The notes beneath the pieces are model-generated. The model saw nothing but the letters and a program-made list of their open reading frames with translations. It was not told the origin of the DNA and made no database searches. This document shows, piece after piece, positions 30,671-39,317 of a stretch of DNA of 64,000 bases; within the stretch, counting starts at the first letter, position 1, and every line of letters starts with the position of its first letter. This DNA is from Lachnospiraceae bacterium (lineage in GTDB: Bacteria; Bacillota; Clostridia; Lachnospirales; Lachnospiraceae). Made by a program: the position numbers and the translations under genes. Where the stretch lies: positions 1-64,000 of the forward strand of contig JAETQI010000003.1 of NCBI GenBank assembly GCA_021770755.1, written 5' to 3'.

Positions 30671-31111
30671 ATGGAAGAGACAACAGCTTACTTCGTTGTA
30701 AAAAAGAGAGCTCTGCCGGAAGTGCTATTGAAGGTGGTCGAGGTGAACCGGCTTTTGGAGACACAGAAGGCGGCATCGGTGCAGGAGGCGGTCGATCGCG
30801 TCGGTATCAGCAGGAGCTCTTATTATAAGTACAAAGACGATGTTTTTCCATTCCAGGATTCCACGCAGGGCGCGACGTTTACACTGGCGTGCAGGATGGA
30901 TGACGAACCCGGGCTTTTGTCGGAGGTATTGAAGGTAGTTGCGGATTTTGACGCAAATATCCTTACGATCCATCAGACGATACCGATCAACGGGATTGCA
31001 ACACTGTCACTGAGCATACAGATGCTGGACACGGCGGGAGATGTGTCCGGGATGGTGACAGAGATGGAGAAGAAAAGCGGAGTGCATAATGTAAAAGTGC
31101 TGGGAAAATAG
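30671..31111 (+). CDS. ACT-domain protein (PheB/UPF0735 type)
   Basis: A protein of 146 residues. An N-terminal helix-turn-helix-like part (SVQEAVDRVGISRSSYYKYKDDVFP) precedes an ACT domain (GATFTLACRMDDEPGLLSEVLKVVADFDANILTI, residues about 68-140). This is the PheB-like family, which in Firmicutes precedes homoserine dehydrogenase. Binding of an amino acid and control of the pathway are assumed from the ACT domain. Thirteen bases separate it from hom, so they form one operon with lysC. The promoter at 30536-30564 fits. Confidence 0.85.
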   Translation: MEETTAYFVVKKRALPEVLLKVVEVNRLLETQKAASVQEAVDRVGISRSSYYKYKDDVFPFQDSTQGATFTLACRMDDEPGLLSEVLKVVADFDANILTIHQTIPINGIATLSLSIQMLDTAGDVSGMVTEMEKKSGVHNVKVLGK

Positions 31112-31124
31112 GAGGTCAGGGAAC

Positions 31125-32327
31125 ATGACAAAGATAGCGATATTGGGATACGGTACGGTGGGAAGCGGTGTTTACGAAGTCGTCAAAAAGAATAAGGATG
31201 TCATCGCAGGTAAGCTTGGTGATGAGATACAGGTGAAGTATGTGCTTGACTTGCGTGAGTTTGAGGGGGATCCGGTACAGGAAGTGCTGGTTCATGATGT
31301 CGATGTGATCCTCAATGACGCAGAGGTGGCGATCGTGTGCGAGACGATGGGCGGCGAGCACCCTGCATATGAGTTTACAAAGCGTGCGCTCGAGAGCGGC
31401 AAGAGTGTGTGCACGTCGAACAAGGAGCTGGTGGAAAAGCATGGTCCGGAGCTGATCCGGATCGCTGAGGCGCACGATTGCAGTTATCTGTTTGAGGCGA
31501 GTGTCGGCGGCGGCATTCCGATCATCAGACCGCTGCGGACATCGCTCGCGCAGGAGGAGATTCTGTCGATCACAGGGATCCTGAACGGGACGACCAACTA
31601 TATACTGACCAAGATGGAGACGGAGGGACTTGCGTTTGATACCGTGCTCGCGCGGGCGCAGGAGAAGGGATATGCGGAGAAGAACCCGGATGCGGATGTC
31701 CTGGGGCTGGACGCGTGCAGGAAGATCGCGATCCTGACCTCGCTCGCCTACGGCAAAAAGGTCGATTTCGAAGATATCGTCACGGAGGGGATCACAGCGA
31801 TCACGGATGTGGATTTTGCCTATGCGAAGAAGATGGGAGCGACGATCAAGCTCTTTGCAAAGAGTGTCAAGAAGGGTGACAAATACTATGCGATCGTGGC
31901 GCCGTTCATCGTGAAACCCGAGAATCCTCTTTATGCTGTCAAAGGCGTGTTCAACGCGATCCTGATCAACTGCAATATGGGTGGTGAGACGATGTATTAC
32001 GGCAAGGGTGCAGGAAAGCTTGCGACAGCGAGTGCGGTAGTGGCGGATGTCCTTGACTGTGCGCGTCATATCGGCAAGCATCTGGATATCAGGTGGGAGG
32101 ATCAGAAGCTTGCGATCTCACCGGTCGACGGCGCAGTCAGAAGATTTTTTGTGCGCGTGCCTCTGGCTGATGAACCGCGGATCAAAGATATTTTTGGCGA
32201 GGTCGAGATGTATACAGATATAGCCGCCGGAGAGTGCGGATTTGTCACGGAGGAGATGACAGAGGCGGAATACAGAGACAAGGCTGCAGGATTTGGCAGC
32301 GTATTGTCGATGATCAGGGTAGATTAA
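31125..32327 (+). CDS. hom: Homoserine dehydrogenase
   Basis: A protein of 400 residues. It reduces aspartate semialdehyde to homoserine in threonine and methionine synthesis. Visible marks are the NAD(P)-binding GYGTVGSG at residues 8-15, CTSNKELV, EASVGGGIPIIRPLR and GILNGTTNYI, and the catalytic-region EKNPDADVLGLDACRK. The C-terminus is about 30 residues shorter than B. subtilis Hom and the usual ACT regulatory domain is reduced; the separate ACT protein upstream may take its place, which is inference. AGGAGG precedes the start. Confidence 0.95.
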   Translation: MTKIAILGYGTVGSGVYEVVKKNKDVIAGKLGDEIQVKYVLDLREFEGDPVQEVLVHDVDVILNDAEVAIVCETMGGEHPAYEFTKRALESGKSVCTSNKELVEKHGPELIRIAEAHDCSYLFEASVGGGIPIIRPLRTSLAQEEILSITGILNGTTNYILTKMETEGLAFDTVLARAQEKGYAEKNPDADVLGLDACRKIAILTSLAYGKKVDFEDIVTEGITAITDVDFAYAKKMGATIKLFAKSVKKGDKYYAIVAPFIVKPENPLYAVKGVFNAILINCNMGGETMYYGKGAGKLATASAVVADVLDCARHIGKHLDIRWEDQKLAISPVDGAVRRFFVRVPLADEPRIKDIFGEVEMYTDIAAGECGFVTEEMTEAEYRDKAAGFGSVLSMIRVD

Positions 32328-32424
32328 CGCTTCAGAAGACAGCACACGGGTGGTGTTCCTGAATATGAATATAGTAGGAGATACGCTGTGGAATACTTTG
32401 GTTGTGGGAAAGGAATAGTGTGAG

Positions 32425-33744
32425 ATGAAAAAGGTAGTTAAATTTGGCGGAAGTTCACTGGCGAGCGCAGAACAGTTTGTGAAGGTCGGCAACATTATCC
32501 ATGCGGATGAGGACAGAAAGTTTGTCGTTCCGTCGGCGCCGGGAAAGCGGTTTGACAAGGATACAAAGGTGACGGATATGCTCTATGCGTGCTATGCGCT
32601 GGCAGAGAGGGATCACAATTTTAATGCGGAGATCGCCCAGATCGAGAAGCGGTACCAGGAGATCATCGACGGATTGAGGCTTGACCTGGATCTTTCATCT
32701 GAATTTGACAGGATCATTGACAATTTCAAGAGAAAGGCGGGGTCTAACTATGCAGCGAGCCGCGGGGAGTACTTAAACGGTATCATCATGGCGGAATATC
32801 TCGGGTATGAGTTTGTCGATCCTGCGGAGGCGATCCGGTTCAATGAGGCGGGCGTGTTCGACGCCGATGTGACGCAGGTGCTCCTGTCTAAGCGCCTCGA
32901 GGGCGTAGAGCGGGCGGTCATTCCCGGATTTTACGGAGCGATGGAGGACGGGACTGTCGTGACGTTCTCAAGAGGCGGTTCCGACATCACGGGCTCGATC
33001 GTGGCAAAGGCGATCCAGGCGGATGTGTATGAGAACTGGACAGATGTGTCGGGGTTTCTGATCGCGGATCCGCGTATTATCGAGAACCCAAAAGGGATCG
33101 ATACGATCACGTATGGTGAGCTGAGGGAGCTTTCCTACATGGGGGCAGGTGTTCTTCATGAGGATGCGATATTCCCGGTGAGAAAGCAGGGGATCCCCAT
33201 CAATATCAGAAACACGAACCAGCCCGAGGATGAGGGGACATGGATCGTCGGGAATACCTGCAAGAAGTCGAAGTATACGATCACGGGCATCGCGGGCAAG
33301 AAAGGGTTTGCTTCCATCAATATTGAGAAGGATATGATGAATGCGGAGATCGGTTTTGGGAGAAAAGTGCTCCAGGTATTTGAGGAGTATGATATTTCGT
33401 TTGAACATATGCCCTCCGGGATCGACACGCTGAATGTGATGGTTCATCAGACGGAGTTTGCCGACAAGGAGCAGAATATCCTGTCCGGCATCAGCAAGGC
33501 GGTGAATCCCGATCACATAGAGATCCAGTCGGACCTTGCGCTGATCGCTGTCGTGGGGCGGTGCATGAAGTCGCAGAGAGGGACGGTGGGCAGGATCTTC
33601 GCCGCGCTGGCGCATGCGAATGTGAACGTCAGGATGATCGACCAGGGTTCGAGTGAACAGAATGTCATCATCGGTGTTTCCAACGAGGATTTCGAGACAG
33701 CGATCCGGGCGATTTACACGATCTTTGTGGAGACGAGGGTCTGA
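32425..33744 (+). CDS. lysC: Aspartate kinase
   Basis: A protein of 439 residues. It phosphorylates aspartate, the first step toward lysine, threonine and methionine. KFGGSSLASAEQF at the N-terminus, the kinase part with GFYGAMEDGTVVTFSRGGSDITG, and two C-terminal ACT domains (AIAGKKGFASINIEKDMMN-like, and LIAVVGRCMKSQRGTVGRIF) are present, so feedback control by lysine or threonine is likely. It lies 97 bp behind hom in the same direction. A terminator follows. Confidence 0.94.
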   Translation: MKKVVKFGGSSLASAEQFVKVGNIIHADEDRKFVVPSAPGKRFDKDTKVTDMLYACYALAERDHNFNAEIAQIEKRYQEIIDGLRLDLDLSSEFDRIIDNFKRKAGSNYAASRGEYLNGIIMAEYLGYEFVDPAEAIRFNEAGVFDADVTQVLLSKRLEGVERAVIPGFYGAMEDGTVVTFSRGGSDITGSIVAKAIQADVYENWTDVSGFLIADPRIIENPKGIDTITYGELRELSYMGAGVLHEDAIFPVRKQGIPINIRNTNQPEDEGTWIVGNTCKKSKYTITGIAGKKGFASINIEKDMMNAEIGFGRKVLQVFEEYDISFEHMPSGIDTLNVMVHQTEFADKEQNILSGISKAVNPDHIEIQSDLALIAVVGRCMKSQRGTVGRIFAALAHANVNVRMIDQGSSEQNVIIGVSNEDFETAIRAIYTIFVETRV

Positions 33745-33773
33745 CCGGGGGATCATATACAGGAACGCTCTTC

Positions 33774-33822
33774 AAAACAAGGTCATATCTGCGGTCTGGC
33801 GCAGGTATGGGCTTGTTTTTTA
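33774..33822 (+). terminator. Intrinsic terminator after lysC
   Basis: AAAACAAG..CATA and TATG..CTTGTTTTTT form a long interrupted stem with T run. Confidence 0.75.
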
Positions 33823-33871
33823 GGGATTGGACATACTACAATACTGACAAAAGGAAAACGGAGGAGAACGA

Positions 33872-35257
33872 ATGAGCAATAAAGTAGGTGCAGAGTCACA
33901 GGAAAACAAGATGGGCGTCATGCCCGTCAACAGATTACTGTTAAATATGTCGCTGCCAATGATGGTGTCCATGCTGGTTCAGGCGCTCTACAATATCGTG
34001 GACAGTATTTTTGTGGCAAAGCTGAGTGAGAACGCGCTGACCGCGGTGTCGCTTGCGTTTCCGATACAGACGCTTCTGATCGCACTCGGTACGGGTACAG
34101 GCGTGGGTGTTAACTCCCTGCTCTCAAAGCAGCTGGGGGAGAAAGACTTGAAGCAGGTGAGCAAGACGGCTATGAATGGCATCTTCCTGGCAGTACTGAG
34201 TTATATCGCGTTTGTGATTGTCGGGATCGTCGGGGTCAGGCCGTTCTATGCGAGTCAGGTGAAGGGCGCGGATCCCGAGATCCTCACGCTGGGTGTACAG
34301 TATCTTACGATCGTGTGCGTGTGTTCTTTTGGACTGTATGCGCAGCTGATCTTTGAGAAGCTGCTGCAGTCAACCGGAAAAACGCTGTACTCCATGATCA
34401 CACAGGCGGTCGGGGCGGTGACGAACATTATCCTGGATCCGATCCTGATCTTCGGACTGCTGGGTATGCCCAAAATGGGCGTGGCCGGCGCGGCGATCGC
34501 GACTGTCATCGGGCAGATCGTGGGCGGGACGCTCGGATTGATCTTTAACATCAGGGTAAATAAGGAGATCACGCTCTCTGTAAAGGGCTTTCGACCGGAC
34601 GCGGGCACGATCGGCAACATCTATAAGGTCGGAGTGCCGTCCATTATCATGCAGGCGATCGGTTCGGTCATGACATACGGAATGAATCAGATCCTGATCA
34701 CGTTCTCTTCGACGGCGACTGCCGTGTTTGGCGTTTATTTCAAGCTGCAGAGCTTTTTCTTTATGCCGGTGTTCGGACTGAACAACGGTCTGATACCGAT
34801 CGTGGCGTTCAATTACGGAGCCGGGAAAAGGAGCCGGGTGATCAAGGCGATCAAGTGCAGCCTTGTGTACGCATTTACACTGCTTCTTGTCGGATTTATC
34901 GTGTTTGAGACGATACCGGGAGTGCTACTTGACATGTTTGAGGCATCGGATGAGATGCTTGCCATCGGTGTGCCTGCGCTGCGCATCATCGGCTTCCATT
35001 TCCTGATCGCATGGTTCTGCATCATAGCAGGTTCCGTATTCCAGGCGCTTGGAAACGGCGTGTACAGCCTTGTCGTATCGGTTGCCAGACAGCTTGTGGT
35101 ACTGCTGCCAGCCGCATTTATCCTCGCGAGGCTCGGGGGACTCCATGCGGTATGGTGGGCATTTCCGATCGCGGAGCTGATGTCCTTTTGCGCCTCAACG
35201 CTCTTTATGATAATGATCAACAGGAAAGTCATCAGCACCATTCCCGACAATGTCTGA
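33872..35257 (+). CDS. MATE family efflux transporter
   Basis: A protein of 461 residues, standard length, with about 12 membrane segments. NRLLLNMSLPMMVSMLVQALYNIVDSIFVA is the classical N-terminal MATE motif, repeated in weaker form at the second half (IYKVGVPSIIMQAIGSVMTYGMNQ). It exports cationic drugs or metabolites in exchange for Na+ or H+. AACGGAGGAG precedes the start. It is a single transcription unit between two terminators. Substrate unknown. Confidence 0.92.
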   Translation: MSNKVGAESQENKMGVMPVNRLLLNMSLPMMVSMLVQALYNIVDSIFVAKLSENALTAVSLAFPIQTLLIALGTGTGVGVNSLLSKQLGEKDLKQVSKTAMNGIFLAVLSYIAFVIVGIVGVRPFYASQVKGADPEILTLGVQYLTIVCVCSFGLYAQLIFEKLLQSTGKTLYSMITQAVGAVTNIILDPILIFGLLGMPKMGVAGAAIATVIGQIVGGTLGLIFNIRVNKEITLSVKGFRPDAGTIGNIYKVGVPSIIMQAIGSVMTYGMNQILITFSSTATAVFGVYFKLQSFFFMPVFGLNNGLIPIVAFNYGAGKRSRVIKAIKCSLVYAFTLLLVGFIVFETIPGVLLDMFEASDEMLAIGVPALRIIGFHFLIAWFCIIAGSVFQALGNGVYSLVVSVARQLVVLLPAAFILARLGGLHAVWWAFPIAELMSFCASTLFMIMINRKVISTIPDNV

Positions 35258-35287
35258 GGGGTAGTTTTTCACCTCTTAGCGGGCAAA

Positions 35288-35333
35288 TCGAACCACTTGA
35301 TGTAAAACGGTTTACATCGGTGGTTCGTTTTAT
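35288..35333 (+). terminator. Intrinsic terminator after the MATE gene
   Basis: CGAACCAC..GATGTAAA and TTTACATC..GTGGTTCG form a long stem, followed by TTTTATT. Confidence 0.8.
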
Positions 35334-35452
35334 TATGATAGAGAAAAGCTGGTGATGAGAGCAGTATATCAGGCGGCGGAGTGGAAGCGGTGTGCCAGCG
35401 CGCGGGAAATATCAGTATGCATTTCAGCCGGGAGCATACAGGGAGTAAATGA

Positions 35453-35914
35453 ATGAAAATAAAAATTGAGATCGAGGAGACCCTGGAGGAGGACGAGGTG
35501 CTGATCCGCTGCCGGAGGCTGACAGAGGAAATCTCTGCAATTCAAAAAGCGGTGAGCGAGGCTTCCGGGGGGACGCAGAAATTTGTTTTTTACAAGGGAA
35601 ATACCGAGTATTATCTGATGTTGGATGAGATCTTGTTCTTTGAGACGGACGAAAAAGGCATCAGCGCACATACGAGATCGGAGGCATATCAGATTAAGTA
35701 CAAGCTCTATGAGCTGGAGGACATTCTTCCGGGATTTTTTATGAGAGTGTCAAAGTCGACGATCCTGAATACGAACCATATCTATTCTATCAACCGGAAC
35801 CTGACGGCATCGAGTGTGGTGGCGTTTGCGGACACCCACAAGCAGGTCTATGTCTCGCGGTATTACTATAAACCATTGATCAGTAAATTGGAGGAAAAGA
35901 GGTTGCATCGATGA
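35453..35914 (+). CDS. LytTR-type DNA-binding regulator
   Basis: A protein of 153 residues. The N-terminal 50 residues are a charged helical part (KIEIEETLEEDEVLIRCRRL). Residues about 52-150 are a LytTR domain: LDEILFFETDEKGISAHT, FMRVSKSTILNTNHIYSI, and VYVSRYYYKPLISKL. There is no receiver domain, as in the small LytTR regulators that pair with membrane proteins. It overlaps the next gene by four bases (ATGA), so it probably controls or is controlled with it. Confidence 0.88.
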   Translation: MKIKIEIEETLEEDEVLIRCRRLTEEISAIQKAVSEASGGTQKFVFYKGNTEYYLMLDEILFFETDEKGISAHTRSEAYQIKYKLYELEDILPGFFMRVSKSTILNTNHIYSINRNLTASSVVAFADTHKQVYVSRYYYKPLISKLEEKRLHR

Positions 35915-36624
35915 GAAAACGAAAAATATTTTGGGGTATCTTTTTTATAATGATGGCAATGATCGTCGTTGCCAGCAAGATCGGCATACTGCCGGATGTG
36001 GGCGTGTTCTCCCTTCTGGCGACGGTGTTTCTGGTCTGGATGGCAGCGGATGGCGTCCGGCACAGGAACTTTTATGAGATGCTGTTTGCCGTGGCGTTTC
36101 TGTGCATCATCTATGACGGGCCGCTGGGGATCGAGGCGCTGACGCCGTGGACGGTTCTGGCTGCGGCGCTGCTGCTGAGTATCGGGCTTTCCCTGCTGTT
36201 TGGCGGAAAAAAGGAGAGAAAGCATGGTATTGAGTTTGAGTGGGACAGCGACGGCGTCAGGGGGATCGGAAACAGCAGTGAACAGTGCAGCGGAGAGCAG
36301 ATCCGTTGTGAAAATACCTTCGGTTCAGCGATCCGCTACATTCATTCGGACAATTTCTGCAAGGCGCGTCTGGAGAATAATTTTGGCAGCATGACGATCT
36401 ATTTTGACAATGCAGTCATTCAGGGGGGGACCGCGACAGTGAAGGTCGACAATAATTTCGGGGAGACGGTTCTCTACATTCCAAAGGAATGGAAAGTGCA
36501 CAATGAGCTGGAGCACGTTTTCGGCAGCGTCAATGAGCACGGGAAGAGCGTGGGCAGCAGTAGCGCCGAACTGTGCTTGAAGGGCGAGACGAACTTTGGT
36601 AACATTGAGATCTATTATGTATAA
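35911..36624 (+). CDS. LiaF-like membrane protein
   Basis: A protein of 237 residues. Four membrane segments in the first 100 residues (IFWGIFFIMMAMIVVASKIGI, FSLLATVFLVWMAADGV, MLFAVAFLCIIYD, LAAALLLSIGLSLLF) are followed by a soluble beta-repeat part (IRCENTFGSAIRYIHSDNF, RLENNFGSMTIYFDNAV, VDNNFGETVLYIP). This is the LiaI-LiaF layout, where the cytosolic beta domain restrains an envelope-stress response. Translation is coupled to the LytTR gene. Here the partner is LytTR rather than LiaRS. Confidence 0.82.
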   Translation: MRKRKIFWGIFFIMMAMIVVASKIGILPDVGVFSLLATVFLVWMAADGVRHRNFYEMLFAVAFLCIIYDGPLGIEALTPWTVLAAALLLSIGLSLLFGGKKERKHGIEFEWDSDGVRGIGNSSEQCSGEQIRCENTFGSAIRYIHSDNFCKARLENNFGSMTIYFDNAVIQGGTATVKVDNNFGETVLYIPKEWKVHNELEHVFGSVNEHGKSVGSSSAELCLKGETNFGNIEIYYV

Positions 36625-36652
36625 ACATTGTATCAGGAAAAGGAGCATGGCT

Positions 36653-37393
36653 ATGGGAGATTTTGAAAAGGAACTGCGGGTGAATACTTTTGCGGCGCAC
36701 GATGTGAGGAAACTGGAGCTGCGGATCGCGGCTGCGTCTGTCTGGACGGAGGAGTCGGTGGACGGGGAGATCCGGGTAGAGGCAAGGAATCTGCAGACGG
36801 ACAGATATACGTGTGAGCTGAGGGCGGGAAAACTTGTGATCGCCTACAAAATGGAAGGGTTCGTGAACCTGCCCCGGTTTGGCAGTGACGAGACAAAGAT
36901 CACGATCTATCTGCCGGCGGGGCTGTCGCTGGAACATGCGGTGCTGGAGATCGGCGCGGGTTCCATGGATCTGGATGCGGTTCCGGTCGCCTGTGAGGAA
37001 ATGGAGGTAGAGATCGGCGCGGGCAAATGGAAGGCGGCGCAGTTATCCGTTCGAGGAAGCCTTCATGTGGAGATCGGCGCCGGAAAGGCAAAGATGAAAG
37101 GTGTGACGGCAGGCAGCCTTGACATCGAGTGCGGCGTGGGCTCAATGGTCTACAAGGGGAGCGTCAACGGAGATATCCGGGTGAACTGCGGAGTGGGAAA
37201 CTGCAGTTTTCATCTGGACAATAAGGAGAGCGATTTCAATTATGATGTTTCCTGTGCGGTGGGCAGTGTCAGGATCAATGGCGGCAAAGTGGGAAGTTTT
37301 GCGGCAAGGAAGTCTTTTAAAAGCAGCGTGGCGCTGGGAAGGGCAGTATTGGAGTGTGCTCTTGGAAGCATCGAACTGAGGACACAAGACTGA
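36653..37393 (+). CDS. DUF4097-type beta-repeat protein
   Basis: A protein of 246 residues. Repeats of about 20 residues (LEIGAGSMDLDAVPVA, VEIGAGKWKAAQLSV, VEIGAGKAKMKGVTAGS, IECGVGSMVYKGSV, VNCGVGNCSFHLDN) build a right-handed beta solenoid as in DUF4097 proteins. No signal peptide, so cytosolic. It is the third gene of the LytTR/LiaF-like operon. ATG 36653 is 7 bases after AGGAG; an ATG at 36647 is closer than normal to it. Confidence 0.8.
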   Translation: MGDFEKELRVNTFAAHDVRKLELRIAAASVWTEESVDGEIRVEARNLQTDRYTCELRAGKLVIAYKMEGFVNLPRFGSDETKITIYLPAGLSLEHAVLEIGAGSMDLDAVPVACEEMEVEIGAGKWKAAQLSVRGSLHVEIGAGKAKMKGVTAGSLDIECGVGSMVYKGSVNGDIRVNCGVGNCSFHLDNKESDFNYDVSCAVGSVRINGGKVGSFAARKSFKSSVALGRAVLECALGSIELRTQD

Positions 37394-37419
37394 GTTGGGA
37401 TCTGTGTTCAAAAAATCAG

Positions 37420-37448
37420 TTGACTTTTGCCTTCGTATTTGTTAAAAT
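37420..37448 (+). promoter_or_regulatory. Promoter of the tRNA-Leu locus
   Basis: TTGACT (37420-37425), 17 bp, TAAAAT (37443-37448), 30 bp ahead of the first tRNA sequence. Confidence 0.7.
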
Positions 37449-37477
37449 ATAGAAGCATGTCTGATGAGATGCAGAAT

Positions 37478-37519
37478 GCGGATATGGCGGAATTGGCAGA
37501 CGCGTTAGATTTAGGTTCT
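37478..37519 (+). repeat. Truncated tRNA-Leu 5' half, direct repeat with 39318-39359
   Basis: From the acceptor strand GCGGATA through the D arm and anticodon loop (TTTAGGT, anticodon TAG) this equals the tRNA at 39318, then breaks off at GGTTCT. The 42-bp direct repeat brackets about 1.8 kb with integrase and helicase remnants. It is the footprint of an integration or of recombination between tandem tRNA genes. Confidence 0.8.
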
Positions 37520-37535
37520 TCCCCATACCCCAGAT

Positions 37536-37615
37536 GCGGAATTGATGGAATTGGCAGACATGCAGGATTTAGGTTCCTGTGGGCAACCGTGAGGGTTCAA
37601 ATCCCTCATTCCGCA
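37536..37615 (+). tRNA. tRNA-Leu (anticodon TAG)
   Basis: The acceptor arms GCGGAAT/ATTCCGC pair, the anticodon stem CAGGA/TCCTG encloses TTTAGGT (TAG), a short variable arm follows (TGGGCAACCGT), and the T arm GAGGG-TTCAAAT-CCCTC is perfect. Without encoded CCA. It sits only 16 bases behind the truncated copy and shares its promoter. Confidence 0.88.
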
Positions 37616-37618
37616 TAA

Positions 37619-37657
37619 GACTCCTTGTAAATACAACGTTTACAGGGAGTCTTTTTC
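37619..37657 (+). terminator. Intrinsic terminator after tRNA-Leu
   Basis: GACTCCTTGTAAA and TTTACAGGGAGTC form the stem, followed by TTTTTCT. Confidence 0.85.
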
Positions 37658-37674
37658 TATATTGTAGCATTTTT

Positions 37675-37839
37675 ATGACTAAAATATCTTTTCAGAACAC
37701 GAGGGATTTAACAGTAGCTGATGCTTTCGGAGACTTCCTTGAACACTGTAAAACCAAAAATCTGAGAGCCGACACTATCAAAGGCTATAAGGGACACTTC
37801 GCCATTTTCAATCGACCGTACTGTTGCCCCGAATGGTAA
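37675..37839 (+). pseudogene. Integrase remnant, N-terminal fragment
   Basis: 54 residues. TVADAFGDFLEHCKTKNLRADTIKGYKGHF is the start of the core-binding domain of a tyrosine integrase; then the sequence changes and stops (NRPYCCPEW). All catalytic parts are missing. It lies right beside the tRNA-Leu repeat, where the integrase of a tRNA-targeting element is expected. A deletion fused it to the end of the XRE gene on the other strand. Confidence 0.65.
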
Positions 37840-38214
37840 TCGGAAACTGACGATGACGCTGTAGGGAAAGGTGGTATTCTGTGGATAGAGCGATAACGGA
37901 TTTGATTTACTGCCGGACGGGCCGTGATTGGCTGATTCCTTTTCTTCTGCAGTTTTACCGCTAAAAAGCTGTCTCATCAGGTCAAGGCTGTTATCGTCAT
38001 TCGGGGTAAGGTATTCGGCTAGTAAGAAATCTACGCTTACTCCCAGTTTGTTCGCCAGAGGTATCAGCTTATCCAGCGTAACGCTCCGTTTCCCACGTTC
38101 TATCTGTCCGAGATAGGCGGTTGAGATATTGACCTCTTCCGCAAGACGCTCCTGTGTCTTTCCCAGCCGTAGGCGTTCTTCCCTTATCCGTTTTCCCAGA
38201 AGTCTGTAGTCCAC
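37708..38214 (-). CDS. XRE-family repressor with altered C-terminus
   Basis: 168 residues from GTG 38214 (AGGAG ahead). Residues 1-70 are a clean HTH_XRE domain (LGKRIREERLRLGKTQERLA, TAYLGQIERGKRSVTLDKLI). After about residue 110 the frame runs antisense through the integrase fragment, so the C-terminus is likely a product of the deletion. Its promoter carries two copies of a 14-bp box, in keeping with an element repressor controlling itself. Confidence 0.7.
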   Translation of the reverse strand: MDYRLLGKRIREERLRLGKTQERLAEEVNISTAYLGQIERGKRSVTLDKLIPLANKLGVSVDFLLAEYLTPNDDNSLDLMRQLFSGKTAEEKESANHGPSGSKSNPLSLYPQNTTFPYSVIVSFRLPFGATVRSIENGEVSLIAFDSVGSQIFGFTVFKEVSESISYC

Positions 38215-38255
38215 AGTATCACTCCTTTTCTTGAAACTATCAGCTAAAGAAAAGG

Positions 38256-38319
38256 ATACTCACGGTTGCTTTTTTATATGAATATGCGGTATGCTTTTAT
38301 TATCTATACTTACAGTTGC
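38256..38319 (-). promoter_or_regulatory. XRE promoter with paired operator-like boxes
   Basis: ATACTCACGGTTGC (38256-38269) and ATACTTACAGTTGC (38306-38319) are 12/14 identical and 50 bp apart. On the minus strand TTGCTC, 17 bp, TATAGA overlaps the second box, so binding would shut the promoter. Confidence 0.55.
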
Positions 38320-38378
38320 ATTTGTGAGCAAAGTATAGGGGTAATTAGACGAAACGGAGAAAAGGGAGGGTGGATTGT

Positions 38379-38645
38379 ATGAAAGTGACAATGGAATCCG
38401 TAAAAAATTTTGCTTGGAACCAAATGGACGCTATATGGCATGACGGTTCTGGACAGGCTACGGTTGATATGGTTAAATTCGAGTTTAACGGTTATTGGGT
38501 GGTGAATCCGTGGATGGACGAAAAGACGGAGAAAAGCGTAAATCCTTATGAGTATTATGGTAAACGGAGAACGGAACGCTTTATTGAAGAAGTAATCGAA
38601 AAGATAAAGGAATTGGGAGATTGTGATATATCCCGCAGAGAATGA
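38379..38645 (+). CDS. Small protein of the remnant element
   Basis: A protein of 88 residues from ATG 38379 (GGGAGGG ahead): KVTMESVKNFAWNQMDAIWH, then a compact Trp-rich part (YWVVNPWMDEKTEKSVNPYE) and a C-terminal helix. Divergent from the XRE gene across the operator boxes. No family recognised; its place is that of an early gene of a small integrative element. Confidence 0.5.
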   Translation: MKVTMESVKNFAWNQMDAIWHDGSGQATVDMVKFEFNGYWVVNPWMDEKTEKSVNPYEYYGKRRTERFIEEVIEKIKELGDCDISRRE

Positions 38646-38660
38646 GAGACGGCGGTTTGA

Positions 38661-39134
38661 ATGTATGTTTTGCAGAAAGAGAAGGCATTAATTGACCCTA
38701 TGGCTGATAATAAACCAAGTCTGTTTCCGAAAAATGATGCCGATTTGGCTTTGGTGTTTCGAGATAACTATTTAATGGCATTTGATAATCTTCAAACACT
38801 GAATGCAAGACTGAGTGATAAATTATGTACGACAATCACAGGAATTACGGAATCACACAGGAAACTTTATACAGATGATGAAATGGTGCACTTTGACTTG
38901 TGCCAGCCTATTATTCTGAATGGTATTCACGATATCGTAAAACGTGAGGATATGCTTAGCCGCTGTATTATTATGAATTTAGAGAAGCCTGTTGGTAAGG
39001 AAGGCGTAAGTGAAAAGGTTTCTCTAATGGAAGAATTTGTGAATGACAGAGCAATTATCCTGGATGGAATCGTTGATATATTGAAAGAGATACTGTATTT
39101 TTACCAGCCTAATTACGCCTCAAGAATGGGATAA
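38661..39134 (+). pseudogene. Helicase/primase-associated ATPase remnant
   Basis: 157 residues. YLMAFDNLQTLNARLSDKLC, RKLYTDDEMVHFDLCQPIIL, NGIHDIVKREDMLSRCIIM match the second half of the ATPase found in plasmid and integrative-element replication proteins (LxFDNLxxLPxWLSDxLC, RPVILNGI, RxDLLxR). The Walker A part is absent and the start is abrupt, so it is a truncated fragment. It belongs to the same decayed element as the integrase piece. Confidence 0.55.
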
Positions 39135-39317
39135 TTTCATTCGGAAAGTTAATAATCCGCTTTACTTTTCCCGTAAGATTAGAGATAATAGAGTTGTCCA
39201 GGAAATAAGCAGACAACTCGTCCGATTTTCCACAGCCGAAACTGGGAACCTGCGAGTGTAAATTGAGAAAAATCCTACGAGACAGAAGTAGTACCCTGTT
39301 ATTTACAAGGCTTTTAT

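Noticed and set aside
32968-33756. Long minus-strand frames opposite lysC, and similarly opposite hom, cysS and ldh
   Set aside because: They arise from GC-rich codon use of the sense genes and show no recognisable protein features.
37478-37535. A first tRNA-Leu gene
   Set aside because: It ends after the anticodon loop and cannot form an acceptor or T arm with the sequence that follows; it is a truncated repeat.
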